Part shown: positions 1 to 7,841 of the stretch, in pieces
Layout of the letters: each line of letters begins with the position of its first letter
Numbering within the stretch: the stretch's first letter is position 1
Origin: RGIG6374 sp045600965
GTDB lineage: Bacteria > Bacteroidota > Bacteroidia > Bacteroidales > UBA932
Direction: 5' to 3'
DNA length: 43,299 nucleotides
Assembly (NCBI GenBank): GCA_045600965.1
Contig: JAZRYW010000031.1
Coordinates: 1 to 43,299, forward strand
Notes under the pieces: generated by a model
What the model was told of the DNA's origin: nothing
Database searches by the model: none
What the model saw: the letters and a program-made list of their open reading frames with translations, nothing else
Position numbers and translations under genes: made by a program

Positions 1-114
1 GACGCCTTTGGCTTCGAGATCCCGGAGGGCTGCCGCCCCACCTACGTCTCAAGGAAGTCCAACAAGGGCAAGCGGGGCCGTCCGGCTAAGCCGCAGACCG
101 AGACCCTGACTTAA
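1..114 (+). CDS. C-terminal end of an unidentified protein (partial)
   Basis: Frame 1 is open from the first base to a TAA at 112-114, giving 37 residues of a gene that begins outside the window. The tail is basic, with repeated Lys/Arg and a GRPAKPQ segment, and ends in a Thr-rich stretch. Such a tail suggests nucleic-acid contact or a disordered end, but that is inference. I do not recognise the family. Codon use is G+C-rich like the genes further right and unlike the AT-rich sequence that follows, so it is probably a real gene end. Confidence 0.55.
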   Translation, partial: DAFGFEIPEGCRPTYVSRKSNKGKRGRPAKPQTETLT

Positions 115-406
115 TTGTATAAATGTTTGCAAAACTCAGAAGATATGGCGTCAGCGGATTCTTGAAGCGAATGGTCAGGCAGACGAAATTGGGGATACTC
201 TCAAATTCGGGTGCAGGAAGGCCTGCAGTAGGCATTTTTACCGATAAATCCATAAATAAACAGTAAATAGCACAAGGAAATTAAAGACTTCTCTCATATA
301 TAAAATTGCATTTCAATGAATTACAAGAAATGCCCGTGCAACAGATATGCAACGGTTTTAGCCTAAAAATGCCGAATTTGGCATAAAATAGCATTATGCT
401 CAAAAA

Positions 407-447
407 CAAGAAAACCCCAATAGAGTGCGTTCTATTGAGGTTTCTTG
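407..447. terminator. Long hairpin, terminator-like
   Basis: Left arm 407-424 and right arm 431-447 pair around a short loop, with an uninterrupted seven-base core (CAATAGA with TCTATTG) extended by further pairs past one mismatch and one bulge. On the minus strand the stem is followed by TTTTTG, as in an intrinsic terminator. On the plus strand there is no clear U-tract. The gene it would serve is not evident. Confidence 0.45.
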
Positions 448-736
448 CTTGTTCTCTATGTTGTTGAAATCCTATGCCTTCACATAATCTATGAAATTAG
501 AATCGGCCATAACCTTTTGAAAATCAATTTTGTCTGTTCTTCAAAACCGCCCGGAGTAACAAAATAGCAACAAAACTGTCATAAGTAACCATTGACAAAC
601 CTGCTGAGTTTCTCCGCCGATTTCAAAGAGCTGCTGTTTCGTAAACCAAATTATGGCCTAACGACTCGCAAATATAGCGAATCTTTTCCGATGCGCATTA
701 CAGAAGTCTGTCCTTCTTGCAACTCCCCTGTTATCC

Positions 737-905
737 TTAGAATCTGTTTTGGAATGATTAACTTCAATACTTATGTTTCTTTTTCGCATATTTTTTGATG
801 CTTTTCAGTCACAACGGAACCCCGTTGCTCCTTCAAATCATCAAAAAATCTACTGAAAAATAACCTATAATAATTTTCGTGAACCATTTCAAAACAGATC
901 CTTAA
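737..905. repeat. 169-bp imperfect palindrome
   Basis: The left half read forward and the right half read in reverse complement align over about 80 bases. Shared blocks include ATCTGTTTTG near the outer ends (about 741-750 and 892-901), ATTTTTTGATG mid-arm (about 790-800 and 839-849) and CAACGG at the centre (812-817 and 822-827, with a 4-base loop). Both halves encode a similar peptide beginning RICF, so they may be two inverted copies of one coding fragment. MITE or IS-end remnant is the likeliest class. Confidence 0.6.
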
Positions 906-1032
906 CCTGCCAACCCGTTTATGCTCCGCATCTCCGGAAAGTGCCGGCTCAGGCAGCATGCTCAAGAACTTGCAAAACTTGAATCATAATGACGATGACA
1001 GGTCTGTATTTTCAAGTTGTCCCGAGAAATCA

Positions 1033-1040
1033 CTAACTTT
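1033..1040 (+). promoter_or_regulatory. -7 promoter box TAACTTTG
   Basis: Exact match to the Bacteroidetes TAnnTTTG box. Its last G lies only 6 bases before the ATG at 1047, so the transcript would have almost no leader. Upstream there is only a weak T-rich -33 candidate near 1008-1011. Confidence 0.5.
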
Positions 1041-1046
1041 GTCGGT

Positions 1047-1799
1047 ATGAAACTCATTCCTGCAATCAAGGGCTATGTCTATTTCACCCTTCTCCGCATC
1101 ACCTGCCTCAGATATCCCGAAGAGGGAGCGTTCATCGACGTCAACGGACAGCATCTGTATTATGTGATGCGCGGCCCTTCCGACGGAAAGCCGGTTGTGC
1201 TGCTTCACGGCAACGGTGGCTCCCACAGGAGTCTCCGCACCCAGGCGATGCAGCTGGCCAAGGCCGGATACAGGGTATACAGCCCGGATTCCCGCGGCCA
1301 GGGCGCAAATCCGCCGCTGGATGAATATCACTATGCCGATATGGCCGAGGACAGTTACTGCTTCATCAGGGAACTGGGCCTGGACAAGCCGGCTGTCTAT
1401 GGCTGGAGCGACGGCGGGATACTGGCGCTTATGCTTGAGACAGCCCATCCCGGCACGAGCGGACTGATTGCCATAAGCGGCGCAAACCTCTGCCCCGATT
1501 GCGGGCCTGATTTCGAGGAATTCAAGAACTGGATACTGTCAGAGGGCACTCCTCTGGCCCTGATGATGCTCAACGAACCCGACATAAAGCCGGATGAACT
1601 CTCCGCCATCAGATGCCCTGTACTTGTGACTGCCGGAAGCAAGGATGTCATCTCGACGGAGCACACCAGACTGATAGCCGACTCCCTTCCGGATTCGGAA
1701 CTTGTAATCTTCGAGGGAGAGACTCACGGGAGCTTCATCAAGAAAAGTCCCAAGATGGGCCGACGGCTGCTCAAGTTCCTCCGTGAGCACAACTACTGA
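1047..1799 (+). CDS. Alpha/beta hydrolase
   Basis: A 250-residue cytoplasmic alpha/beta-hydrolase-fold protein. It shows HGNGG (54-58, oxyanion loop), the nucleophile elbow GWSDGG with Ser121, Asp200 in a TAGSKD strand end, and His227 in ETHGSF, a complete Ser-Asp-His triad. Closest in style to small esterases and enol-lactonase-like hydrolases; the substrate cannot be read from sequence. The ATG at 1047 is chosen over a TTG at 1017 because a TAACTTTG promoter box lies between them. The stop overlaps the stop of the opposing acetyltransferase gene by 7 bases. Confidence 0.85.
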   Translation: MKLIPAIKGYVYFTLLRITCLRYPEEGAFIDVNGQHLYYVMRGPSDGKPVVLLHGNGGSHRSLRTQAMQLAKAGYRVYSPDSRGQGANPPLDEYHYADMAEDSYCFIRELGLDKPAVYGWSDGGILALMLETAHPGTSGLIAISGANLCPDCGPDFEEFKNWILSEGTPLALMMLNEPDIKPDELSAIRCPVLVTAGSKDVISTEHTRLIADSLPDSELVIFEGETHGSFIKKSPKMGRRLLKFLREHNY

Positions 1800-2377
1800 C
1801 GCCCGGGCCCTTCCTTCTTCTGATTCAGCTTCCTTATCACACGCGCGGGCACTCCCACAGCCAATGAGTCGTCGGGGATGTCCTCAGCGACAACTGCACC
1901 GGCGCCTATCACGCACCTGTCGCCGATGGTGACGCCGGGACAGATGGTGGCGTGACCTCCGATCCAGCACCTTTCGCCTATCCTGACCGGACGGCAGTCC
2001 TCCCACTCGGCGCGGTCATCAGCATCCAGAGGATGCTCGGCCGTGTAGATGTGGACACCCGGTGCAATCAGCGTGCACTTTCCTATCGTCACGGTCCCGC
2101 CGTCGAGGATGACGGCCCCGAAGTTGATGAACACGCCTTCGTCCGCTATGATGCCTTCGCCGTAGTCGCAGTAGAACGGCGGCTCCAGATAAAGGTCGGG
2201 AGCGCTGTTGGGGCACAGGGACCGGATGATGTCCTGCATCCTGTCGGTGTGGTACTCGGTCACGTTCAGCATATGCAGTTTTTTCTTGACCTGATCACGG
2301 TATTCCCTCATTTCGGGTGTATGCGCATCATAGTGCTGTCCTGAGTGCATCAGGGCGAGTTGTTCTTCGATAGTCAT
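1793..2377 (-). CDS. Maltose/galactoside O-acetyltransferase family (left-handed beta-helix)
   Basis: A 194-residue acetyl-CoA-dependent sugar O-acetyltransferase. The N-terminal helical part (MTIEEQLALMHSG) is typical of the Maa/LacA group, and the C-terminal half consists of hexapeptide repeats (IGERCWIGGHATICPGVTIG and onward) that build the trimeric beta helix, ending in the family tail VPARVIRKL. The catalytic His is probably that of YTAEHP. The start at 2377 is preferred because the longer reading frame runs over the likely promoter box. Acceptor sugar unknown. It is divergent from the HAD gene and convergent with the hydrolase. Confidence 0.88.
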   Translation of the reverse strand: MTIEEQLALMHSGQHYDAHTPEMREYRDQVKKKLHMLNVTEYHTDRMQDIIRSLCPNSAPDLYLEPPFYCDYGEGIIADEGVFINFGAVILDGGTVTIGKCTLIAPGVHIYTAEHPLDADDRAEWEDCRPVRIGERCWIGGHATICPGVTIGDRCVIGAGAVVAEDIPDDSLAVGVPARVIRKLNQKKEGPGRQ

Positions 2378-2398
2378 AGCAATTTTTCTTTCATATCG

Positions 2399-2406
2399 CG
2401 AATATA
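2399..2406 (-). promoter_or_regulatory. Probable -7 box TATATTCG for the acetyltransferase gene
   Basis: On the minus strand TATATTCG differs from TAnnTTTG at one T. It ends 21 bases before the ATG at 2377. The same variant precedes the helix-hairpin-helix gene at 29514-29521. Confidence 0.35.
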
Positions 2407-2430
2407 GTGAGAGTATATGGTTTTTCAACC

Positions 2431-2438
2431 TATCTTTG
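2431..2438 (+). promoter_or_regulatory. -7 promoter box TATCTTTG
   Basis: Exact TAnnTTTG match followed by CA, four bases before the ATG at 2443. Transcription would start at or next to the start codon. Confidence 0.55.
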
Positions 2439-2442
2439 CAAT

Positions 2443-3042
2443 ATGATCAAGAATCTGATATTCGATTTCGGCAAAGTGCTGGTGCAGTACGACTTCGACC
2501 TGCTTTTCAGGAGGCTGGTGGCCGATGAAACAAAGAGGGCGAAATTCTCCGTGCTGTTCAACGATCCCGAGTGGATCCGGCAGATGGACCTGGGCGTCCG
2601 GACCTTCGACGAACTTATGGATGAGTACAAAGGGCTGTATCCCGACATCGCTGAAGAGATAGAGGTCTTCCGCCGCCGCAAATACGAGGTGGTGACCGGC
2701 GAGGAGCCCGGAATGAGGGAACTCCTAACAAGGCTCAAGGCAATGGGTTACAAACTCTACGGCCTGACGAACTGGGATCAGCAGGTCCATATCACCATCG
2801 CCCAGTTCGACATATTCAGGCTTCTGGACGGGATTATCATCTCCTCCGAGGAGAAGGTCGTGAAGCCCGAGCCGGAAATATATCAGAGGCTTTTCCGCAA
2901 GTTCGGCCTGAATCCTCAGGAATGCATCTTTACCGACGACAAGATTGAGAACATCGAAGGGTCCGAGCGGGTAGGAATGAAGGGCATCCTTTTCAGGAAT
3001 GCCCTTCAGTACTGGAGCGAACTCCAGAAATATCTTCAATAG
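2443..3042 (+). CDS. HAD-superfamily phosphatase (YihX-like)
   Basis: A 199-residue haloacid dehalogenase-like hydrolase. Motif I is FDFGKVL with nucleophile Asp8 and Gly in place of the second Asp, as in YihX-type glucose-1-phosphate phosphatases. Motif II is GLTNW (Thr109), motif III is the Lys of VKPEPEIY (Lys141), and motif IV is TDD (165-166). A helical cap lies between residues 15 and 80. It probably dephosphorylates a small sugar phosphate in the cytoplasm; the exact substrate is not determined. The start at 2443 follows a TATCTTTG promoter box by four bases, which rules out the longer frame. Confidence 0.85.
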   Translation: MIKNLIFDFGKVLVQYDFDLLFRRLVADETKRAKFSVLFNDPEWIRQMDLGVRTFDELMDEYKGLYPDIAEEIEVFRRRKYEVVTGEEPGMRELLTRLKAMGYKLYGLTNWDQQVHITIAQFDIFRLLDGIIISSEEKVVKPEPEIYQRLFRKFGLNPQECIFTDDKIENIEGSERVGMKGILFRNALQYWSELQKYLQ

Positions 3043-3052
3043 GCAGGCGCTT

Positions 3053-4501
3053 CTACAGGCTGTCGCCGAAATCCTTCTTGAATTTGGCGACAAGGTCTTC
3101 CTGCCAGTAGCCGATCTCCTTCAGACGGCCGGAGAAGAATCTGAGGACCTTGGGCTCTTCGACCCATTCCAGCCCGCCGATGATACTGCGGTTGTCCCAG
3201 AGCCACTTGACACGGTCAGCGACGTATTTGAGCTGGGAAAGTGTGAACACACGGCGGGGCACTGCCAGACGCATAAGTTCGAGTTCTGCATAAGGCTCGC
3301 TGCCGTCGGGGTTCCTCTGCTCCGAGAGGGTTCCCCTTTCCATACCGCGGATACCACCGGCTATGTAGAGCGCTGCGGCAACGGCGGCGGCGGGATATCG
3401 GTTGTGGGGAAGGTCAGGCACGAATGCCCCTGAATTGAGATGGCAGCCGAGACCGCCGGCGGGCAGGATAACGGGCACGCCGTAATCGTCAAGTTCCTTC
3501 GCAAGGTAGCTGATGAATTCAGGTCCCTGGCTGATATAATCCATATCGAGGGATTCGTACAGACCCTCGGCCATCGCCTCCATACTTCTGACGTCTATTC
3601 CTCCGTAAGTGAGGAAGCCTTCATAAAGGGGTATGAACTCCATCATATCCTTTATGTATTTCTCGTTCATACTTGTAATTATGCCGCCCTTGGCGAACCC
3701 GAGCTTGCGCGCAGAGAAGTACACGATATCGAAACGGCCTGCCAGCAGATGATATATCTCCTTGACATCCATATACTTGCAGCGAGGCTCCCTCGTCTTC
3801 ATAAAGTATATGTTGTCCTGCAGCAGGGATGCGTCAAGCACGCTCTTGACACCCTTGTCGTGGCAGATGTCGGTGACGGCCAGCATATTCTCAAGAGATA
3901 CGGGCTGGCCGCCGATGAGATTCGTTCCGGATTCGATACGTACGAAGGCCACATTCTCGGCCCCCACCTCATCTATGCGGGCGCTGAGCCTGGCAAGGTC
4001 GACGTCGCCCTTGAAGGGGTCGTCGGACTGGGGAACGAGTCCCTTGGTGTCGAGAAGTTCCTCCACTGTGCCGCCGAGTCTGGTGATGTGGGCCTTGGTG
4101 GTTGTGAAGTGGAAGTTCATCAAGGTGACCATTCCGGGCTTCACATAGGCTTCAGCGAGGATGTTCTCGCAGGCGCGGCCCTGGTGTGCGGGAAGCACAT
4201 AGTCGGTGCCGAGCACTTCCTTGACAGCCGCCTTGACCCTGTTGAAGGTCTCACTGCCGGCATAGGCGTCATCAGCGCGCATCGAGGCGGCGTACTGAAG
4301 GTCCGACATACCGTTCACACCGGAATCGGTAAGCATATCCATATAAATGTCCCTGTTCTGAAGAAGGAACGTGTTGTTGCCCGCCTCCTGTATCCGGATG
4401 AGCCTCTCCTGAACGGGAAGAAGGGAGAGCTTCTGAATCATCCTGACCTTGTGCATTTCCAGAGGCACCTGGTTTTCCGGTTTGTAGAACTTTACAGCCA
4501 T
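3053..4501 (-). CDS. Tryptophanase / tyrosine phenol-lyase family PLP enzyme
   Basis: A 482-residue fold-type I beta-eliminating lyase that would cleave an aromatic amino acid to pyruvate, ammonium and an indole or phenol. PLP lysine is Lys266 (SARK), the cofactor Asp is 223, and GGQPVS (198-203) is conserved. From remembered family sequences, Thr133 (FTTT), Arg389 (MERG) and Phe455-456 (LRFF) match the tyrosine phenol-lyase side, where tryptophanase has Ile and His at the last two sites. The arginine that normally follows Asp-Ala-(Thr/Ser) and contacts PLP is Leu226. There is a roughly 20-residue extra C-terminal tail. It is normally auto-annotated as tryptophanase (tnaA); I leave the symbol blank because specificity is uncertain. 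Confidence 0.85.
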   Translation of the reverse strand: MAVKFYKPENQVPLEMHKVRMIQKLSLLPVQERLIRIQEAGNNTFLLQNRDIYMDMLTDSGVNGMSDLQYAASMRADDAYAGSETFNRVKAAVKEVLGTDYVLPAHQGRACENILAEAYVKPGMVTLMNFHFTTTKAHITRLGGTVEELLDTKGLVPQSDDPFKGDVDLARLSARIDEVGAENVAFVRIESGTNLIGGQPVSLENMLAVTDICHDKGVKSVLDASLLQDNIYFMKTREPRCKYMDVKEIYHLLAGRFDIVYFSARKLGFAKGGIITSMNEKYIKDMMEFIPLYEGFLTYGGIDVRSMEAMAEGLYESLDMDYISQGPEFISYLAKELDDYGVPVILPAGGLGCHLNSGAFVPDLPHNRYPAAAVAAALYIAGGIRGMERGTLSEQRNPDGSEPYAELELMRLAVPRRVFTLSQLKYVADRVKWLWDNRSIIGGLEWVEEPKVLRFFSGRLKEIGYWQEDLVAKFKKDFGDSL

Positions 4502-4525
4502 AATTCGAACTTTATTTTCAAACTG

Positions 4526-4557
4526 TAAAGTTAACAATTACCTTCAATAAAAGCAAA
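4526..4557 (-). promoter_or_regulatory. Promoter of the PLP lyase gene
   Basis: On the minus strand TTTG (4557-4554), a 20-base spacer and TAACTTTA (4533-4526), one base off the TAnnTTTG consensus. It ends 24 bases before the ATG at 4501. Confidence 0.5.
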
Positions 4558-4570
4558 AAAGGATATCTTG

Positions 4571-7480
4571 TCAGAGCATCATCTGCCACATTGCAGACTG
4601 CGCCTTGGCATTGTTCCCCGCATTCATCCTGCCGAAGGAGAATGAAATGCCCAGCATCACGTAACGGCCCATCACGTTACGCCGTATGTCCTGCATATAT
4701 TCGGCTGAAGTGTTTCTGCTGACGGAACGCCTGCTGTTGAGGATGTCTGACACGCCGAGACTGAAAGTGACCGGCCCGACCGCCTTGCTCACTTTGGCGT
4801 CCCAGTTGTAGACGGGTTTGCCGTAGCCGTCGGTATAGCCGCGGAAGAAACTGACATCGAAGCGGCTGTTGACCTCCCACCCCTTCTCGTCGGACCAGAG
4901 GAATTCGCCATAGGTATAGAACTCCCAGACGTTGTTGTCTGCCGTCGGGTCGAGAGAATAACGGCTTATTGTGTTGTCGGCCACTGTGCCGGCATCGAAA
5001 GAAAAATCGCCGCCGTTAAACTCCAGTTCCACGTCAAGCGAGTAATCCAGTGTCCTTGTGCTGCTCCGCGCGAAGCCGCTGCGTCCGCTGTAGAATATGT
5101 CACCGTCCGGCCCGCCCCAGAACCCGGCCATCATCTCCGCATAGTTGAAATTGTCCTTGTCCAGGCCGGGAAGCCTGGTCTTTGCCTGGTAGCTGGTGTT
5201 CCCGCTGTATGAAACGTAGGGCTGCACTGAAATGGTGAGCGTCTTCGACCTGTTCAGCGGATGGCGGAACTGCAGGTAGGAAGTGACCGAATACCCGGGG
5301 CTCTTCGAGTTCACCGGTATGTCGTAGCGCACCCCGTTGTCGTCGAACCAGATGGCGGACACGGTGCTGTTGGCGTTGACATCCCCGAACACGGTGACAT
5401 TGAAGAATGACATCTTGCGGGGATTGGAGGCCCTGTAGTGGAATGACATAGACTCACGGAACCCTGTCTTGAGGAAGATGTTGCCCGCCCTGACACTCAC
5501 CGGATCGGAAATGTCCAGCGCCGGCACTATGACCCGGCCCATAGGCGTATCGGTATTCCCCCTGGCCGTAAAGTCGAACGAGCGGTTGTCGGATGAAATG
5601 CGCACGTCGGCATAGGGGGCGAAATTGACCGCCCACTGTCCCTCACCGACCGTGTTCTCTATCCCCATATTGCGTGAATGCACGACATTGCGCTCCTGAT
5701 CCACCTGCAGGCCGAACACCGCAGTTGTCTTCTCCTTACTGTACTGGGCGAGAAGCCTTTCGCGGAAAAGAAGGTCACGGTTGCCGGAGAGGGAGGAATA
5801 GTGGTCGTTGGCGCTGCCGTCATCTCCGTTGAAGGCCGACCTGCTGTCGGACTGTGAGATATAGCAGGCCGTGAAGCGGGTCTGGAGGGACCACAACTTT
5901 CCAAGCGGTTCCACATAGGACAGCACACCTTCTGTCCCGATATAGTTCATCTTGTTTTCGTACAGCAAATTGCGGATATCAGAGAAAGTATCGTAATCGG
6001 TCCTCGACATCTCGGCGCTGCTGCCGTCGCTGTTGCGGTAAGTGAAGTTTCCGTTGAAGGTTATGCTCCTGCGCTCCTTGCCGAGGTCCTTGATTCCGGA
6101 CTGCCATTCGGTGCGAGTGTTGAAAACGCCGGCGTCGGACGATTTGGAAGAAGTGCTGCTGTTCATCCCCACCCCTTCACGACCGGTGGATGAGAGGGAC
6201 TCCTCTACGCGGGATTTCAGGGTGTACTGGAAAGTGGGGGCTATGGTCAGCATATATTTGCCGTTGTCCCTGGTGGTCGAGTAGAAGTTTGCGCCTATTC
6301 GCCGGCCGGTGCCGAGCCCCTTGTACGAGGAAGCGGTGCTGATGTCGTTGCCGTCCGACTGGAAGGAGGTGCGGACCGACTCCTCGCGGGCATCCTTGGA
6401 AGAGAAGTTATATGACACGCTCGCATCGGTCTCCATACCCCTGATGCGTTCGGTATTGTAGTCGGCGCCGGCCTGCGCGGACGTGGTCAGGCCCATTTTC
6501 ATGTCAAACTCATCCATCGAGAGCATATCCGATACGACAATCATACGGTGGGCACCGGGCTCATCCGCGTTCCCTCCGCTTCCGAGCAGGGTTACCTGGT
6601 CCTTCTCATCGTAGAAGGCCGCCATTGCATTGCCGTTGTAAAGGGCGCCCGAGAAGTCGTTCAGCCAGTCGTCATCGGCCTTGCCCGCAGTGGTTCCTCC
6701 ATTGACCTTGGCATTGCCGAACCATCCCCTGCGGTACTGCTCCTTGAGTTCGACGTCCATCACCTTCTCCTTCTCGTCAATGGTGCTCACGCCGGTGAAC
6801 TCCGCCTCCTCCTTCTTCTTGTCGATGACCTTTATCTTGTCAACCACCTGTGCCGGAAGGTTCTTCACTGCCATAGCCGGGTCGTTGAAGAAGAAAGTCT
6901 TTCCACCGACGGTTATCTTGTCCACCCTCTCCCCGTTCACGGTCACCGTGCCGTCCTGCGAAACCTCCATACCGGGCATCTTCTTGAGAAGGTCCTCGAG
7001 CATTGCATTCTCGCCGACGCGGAATGACGATGCGTTGTAGGTAAGCGTGTCACCCTGCACGGAGATGGCATTGCCTATGGCGGTGATAGTGGCGGCATCT
7101 ATGATTTCCCGGCTCTGCCGCATCTCTATCATACCGAGATTCATCTCCCAGCCCTTGATGTTATGGCTTCTGCTGTAAGGAACGTAGCCGATCATCTCGG
7201 CGTTGACGGTATAGCGCCCGGGAATGACATCCTCCATAAGCACTTCACCCTTGTCGTCTGATATTGCGAAATCGGTGATGACGGTGTCGTTCTGCGGTAC
7301 CAGATAGACGGTGGCGAACTGCACCGGATCCTTTGTCTGCGCATCCCGCAGAGTCATTCTGACATCCACGTTCTGTGTGCTTTCGATGCGGCTGAAGTCC
7401 AGCACTACCTGCGCCTCCGCCCCCCGGGGAAGGAAAGCGGCGGCCAGGCACATAAGGTATATGAATACTGCCCTTTTCAC
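4571..7480 (-). CDS. TonB-dependent receptor-like outer membrane beta-barrel protein
   Basis: About 969 residues with a signal peptide (hydrophobic stretch ending GAEAQ). Then a carboxypeptidase-regulatory-like domain (about residues 35-125), a plug-like domain (about 130-250, with VNGERVDKITVGGKTFF), and a long barrel rich in alternating aromatic strands and ending in an amphipathic C-terminal stretch. This order matches the OMP_b-brl_3 group of Bacteroidetes. No SusD partner or TonB box is evident, so ligand and TonB use are unknown. The GTG at 7480 (VKRAVFIYL) is chosen because a good promoter lies at 7485-7517, inside the longer frame. Confidence 0.85.
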   Translation of the reverse strand: MKRAVFIYLMCLAAAFLPRGAEAQVVLDFSRIESTQNVDVRMTLRDAQTKDPVQFATVYLVPQNDTVITDFAISDDKGEVLMEDVIPGRYTVNAEMIGYVPYSRSHNIKGWEMNLGMIEMRQSREIIDAATITAIGNAISVQGDTLTYNASSFRVGENAMLEDLLKKMPGMEVSQDGTVTVNGERVDKITVGGKTFFFNDPAMAVKNLPAQVVDKIKVIDKKKEEAEFTGVSTIDEKEKVMDVELKEQYRRGWFGNAKVNGGTTAGKADDDWLNDFSGALYNGNAMAAFYDEKDQVTLLGSGGNADEPGAHRMIVVSDMLSMDEFDMKMGLTTSAQAGADYNTERIRGMETDASVSYNFSSKDAREESVRTSFQSDGNDISTASSYKGLGTGRRIGANFYSTTRDNGKYMLTIAPTFQYTLKSRVEESLSSTGREGVGMNSSTSSKSSDAGVFNTRTEWQSGIKDLGKERRSITFNGNFTYRNSDGSSAEMSRTDYDTFSDIRNLLYENKMNYIGTEGVLSYVEPLGKLWSLQTRFTACYISQSDSRSAFNGDDGSANDHYSSLSGNRDLLFRERLLAQYSKEKTTAVFGLQVDQERNVVHSRNMGIENTVGEGQWAVNFAPYADVRISSDNRSFDFTARGNTDTPMGRVIVPALDISDPVSVRAGNIFLKTGFRESMSFHYRASNPRKMSFFNVTVFGDVNANSTVSAIWFDDNGVRYDIPVNSKSPGYSVTSYLQFRHPLNRSKTLTISVQPYVSYSGNTSYQAKTRLPGLDKDNFNYAEMMAGFWGGPDGDIFYSGRSGFARSSTRTLDYSLDVELEFNGGDFSFDAGTVADNTISRYSLDPTADNNVWEFYTYGEFLWSDEKGWEVNSRFDVSFFRGYTDGYGKPVYNWDAKVSKAVGPVTFSLGVSDILNSRRSVSRNTSAEYMQDIRRNVMGRYVMLGISFSFGRMNAGNNAKAQSAMWQMML

Positions 7481-7484
7481 GGAA

Positions 7485-7517
7485 CAAAAATAACAATTTT
7501 TGTACCATTGCCTCAAA
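7485..7517 (-). promoter_or_regulatory. Promoter of the outer membrane receptor gene
   Basis: Minus strand: TTTG (7517-7514), a 21-base spacer, TATTTTTG (7492-7485). The box ends four bases before the proposed GTG start at 7480, implying a leaderless or nearly leaderless mRNA. Confidence 0.6.
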
Positions 7518-7524
7518 AAAAATA

Positions 7525-7554
7525 TTGCCCGGTTGGAATTTATTGCTACCTTTG
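7525..7554 (+). promoter_or_regulatory. rpsU promoter
   Basis: TTG (7525-7527), a 19-base spacer and TACCTTTG (7547-7554). This leaves a leader of roughly 25 bases that carries the strong Shine-Dalgarno. Confidence 0.6.
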
Positions 7555-7565
7555 CGCCACTTTTG

Positions 7566-7577
7566 AAAAAGGAGGTG
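7566..7577 (+). promoter_or_regulatory. Perfect Shine-Dalgarno of rpsU
   Basis: The sequence AAAAAGGAGGTG contains AAAGGAGGTG, a full complement of the CACCUCCUUU core at the 16S rRNA 3' end. The GGAGG core ends 9 bases before the ATG at 7585. Most genes in this window have no such element. In Bacteroidetes the anti-SD is normally buried by S21, S18 and S6, and rpsU is known as an exception that keeps a strong SD, proposed to let S21 control its own synthesis. Confidence 0.8.
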
Positions 7578-7584
7578 TTTGTAA

Positions 7585-7776
7585 ATGATTATCGTTCCCG
7601 TCAAAGAAGGTGAAAACATCGAAAGGGCTTTGAAGAAATTCAAACGTAAATTCGAGAAAACCGGTACTGTCCGCGAGCTTCGCAGCAGAAAGACATTCGA
7701 GAAGCCGTCTGTAAAGAAGAGAATTCAGATGCAGAAGGCAATCTATGTACAGCATTTGCAACTCGAAGAGGAGTAA
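7585..7776 (+). CDS. rpsU: Small ribosomal subunit protein bS21
   Basis: A 63-residue basic protein, MIIVPVKEGENIERALKKFK at the start and a KxxF/RxR-rich middle, matching S21 in length and sequence. It binds the 30S platform near the 16S 3' end. It heads a cluster with xerC and hpf, a common Bacteroidetes order. Its strong SD and an intrinsic terminator directly downstream (7842-7877) suggest that it is made mostly as a short separate mRNA with its own dosage control. Confidence 0.95.
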   Translation: MIIVPVKEGENIERALKKFKRKFEKTGTVRELRSRKTFEKPSVKKRIQMQKAIYVQHLQLEEE

Positions 7777-7841
7777 CCCCATTTTCAAAAGTTTGTTCGG
7801 ATTTATTCAATAAATCACAATAAACCGTTTTCATAGCTGTG

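Larger units (their letters stand above)
115..1046. other. AT-rich gene-poor region
   Basis: About 930 bases without a convincing gene. The small open frames on either strand have no recognisable domain, and two of them lie over an imperfect palindrome. The composition is much richer in A+T than the flanking genes. It holds a hairpin at 407-447, a 169-bp palindrome at 737-905, and the promoter of the next gene at its right edge. This mix resembles the remains of a mobile element, but no transposase could be recognised. Confidence 0.6.

Noticed and set aside
592..965. Two short open frames, one per strand, in the AT-rich region
   Set aside because: No domain, no promoter or start context, and both lie over the imperfect palindrome, which explains their similar peptides.
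3440..4528. 362-residue open frame on the plus strand
   Set aside because: It is entirely antisense to the PLP lyase gene, whose motifs are unambiguous; long antisense frames are common in G+C-rich coding DNA.
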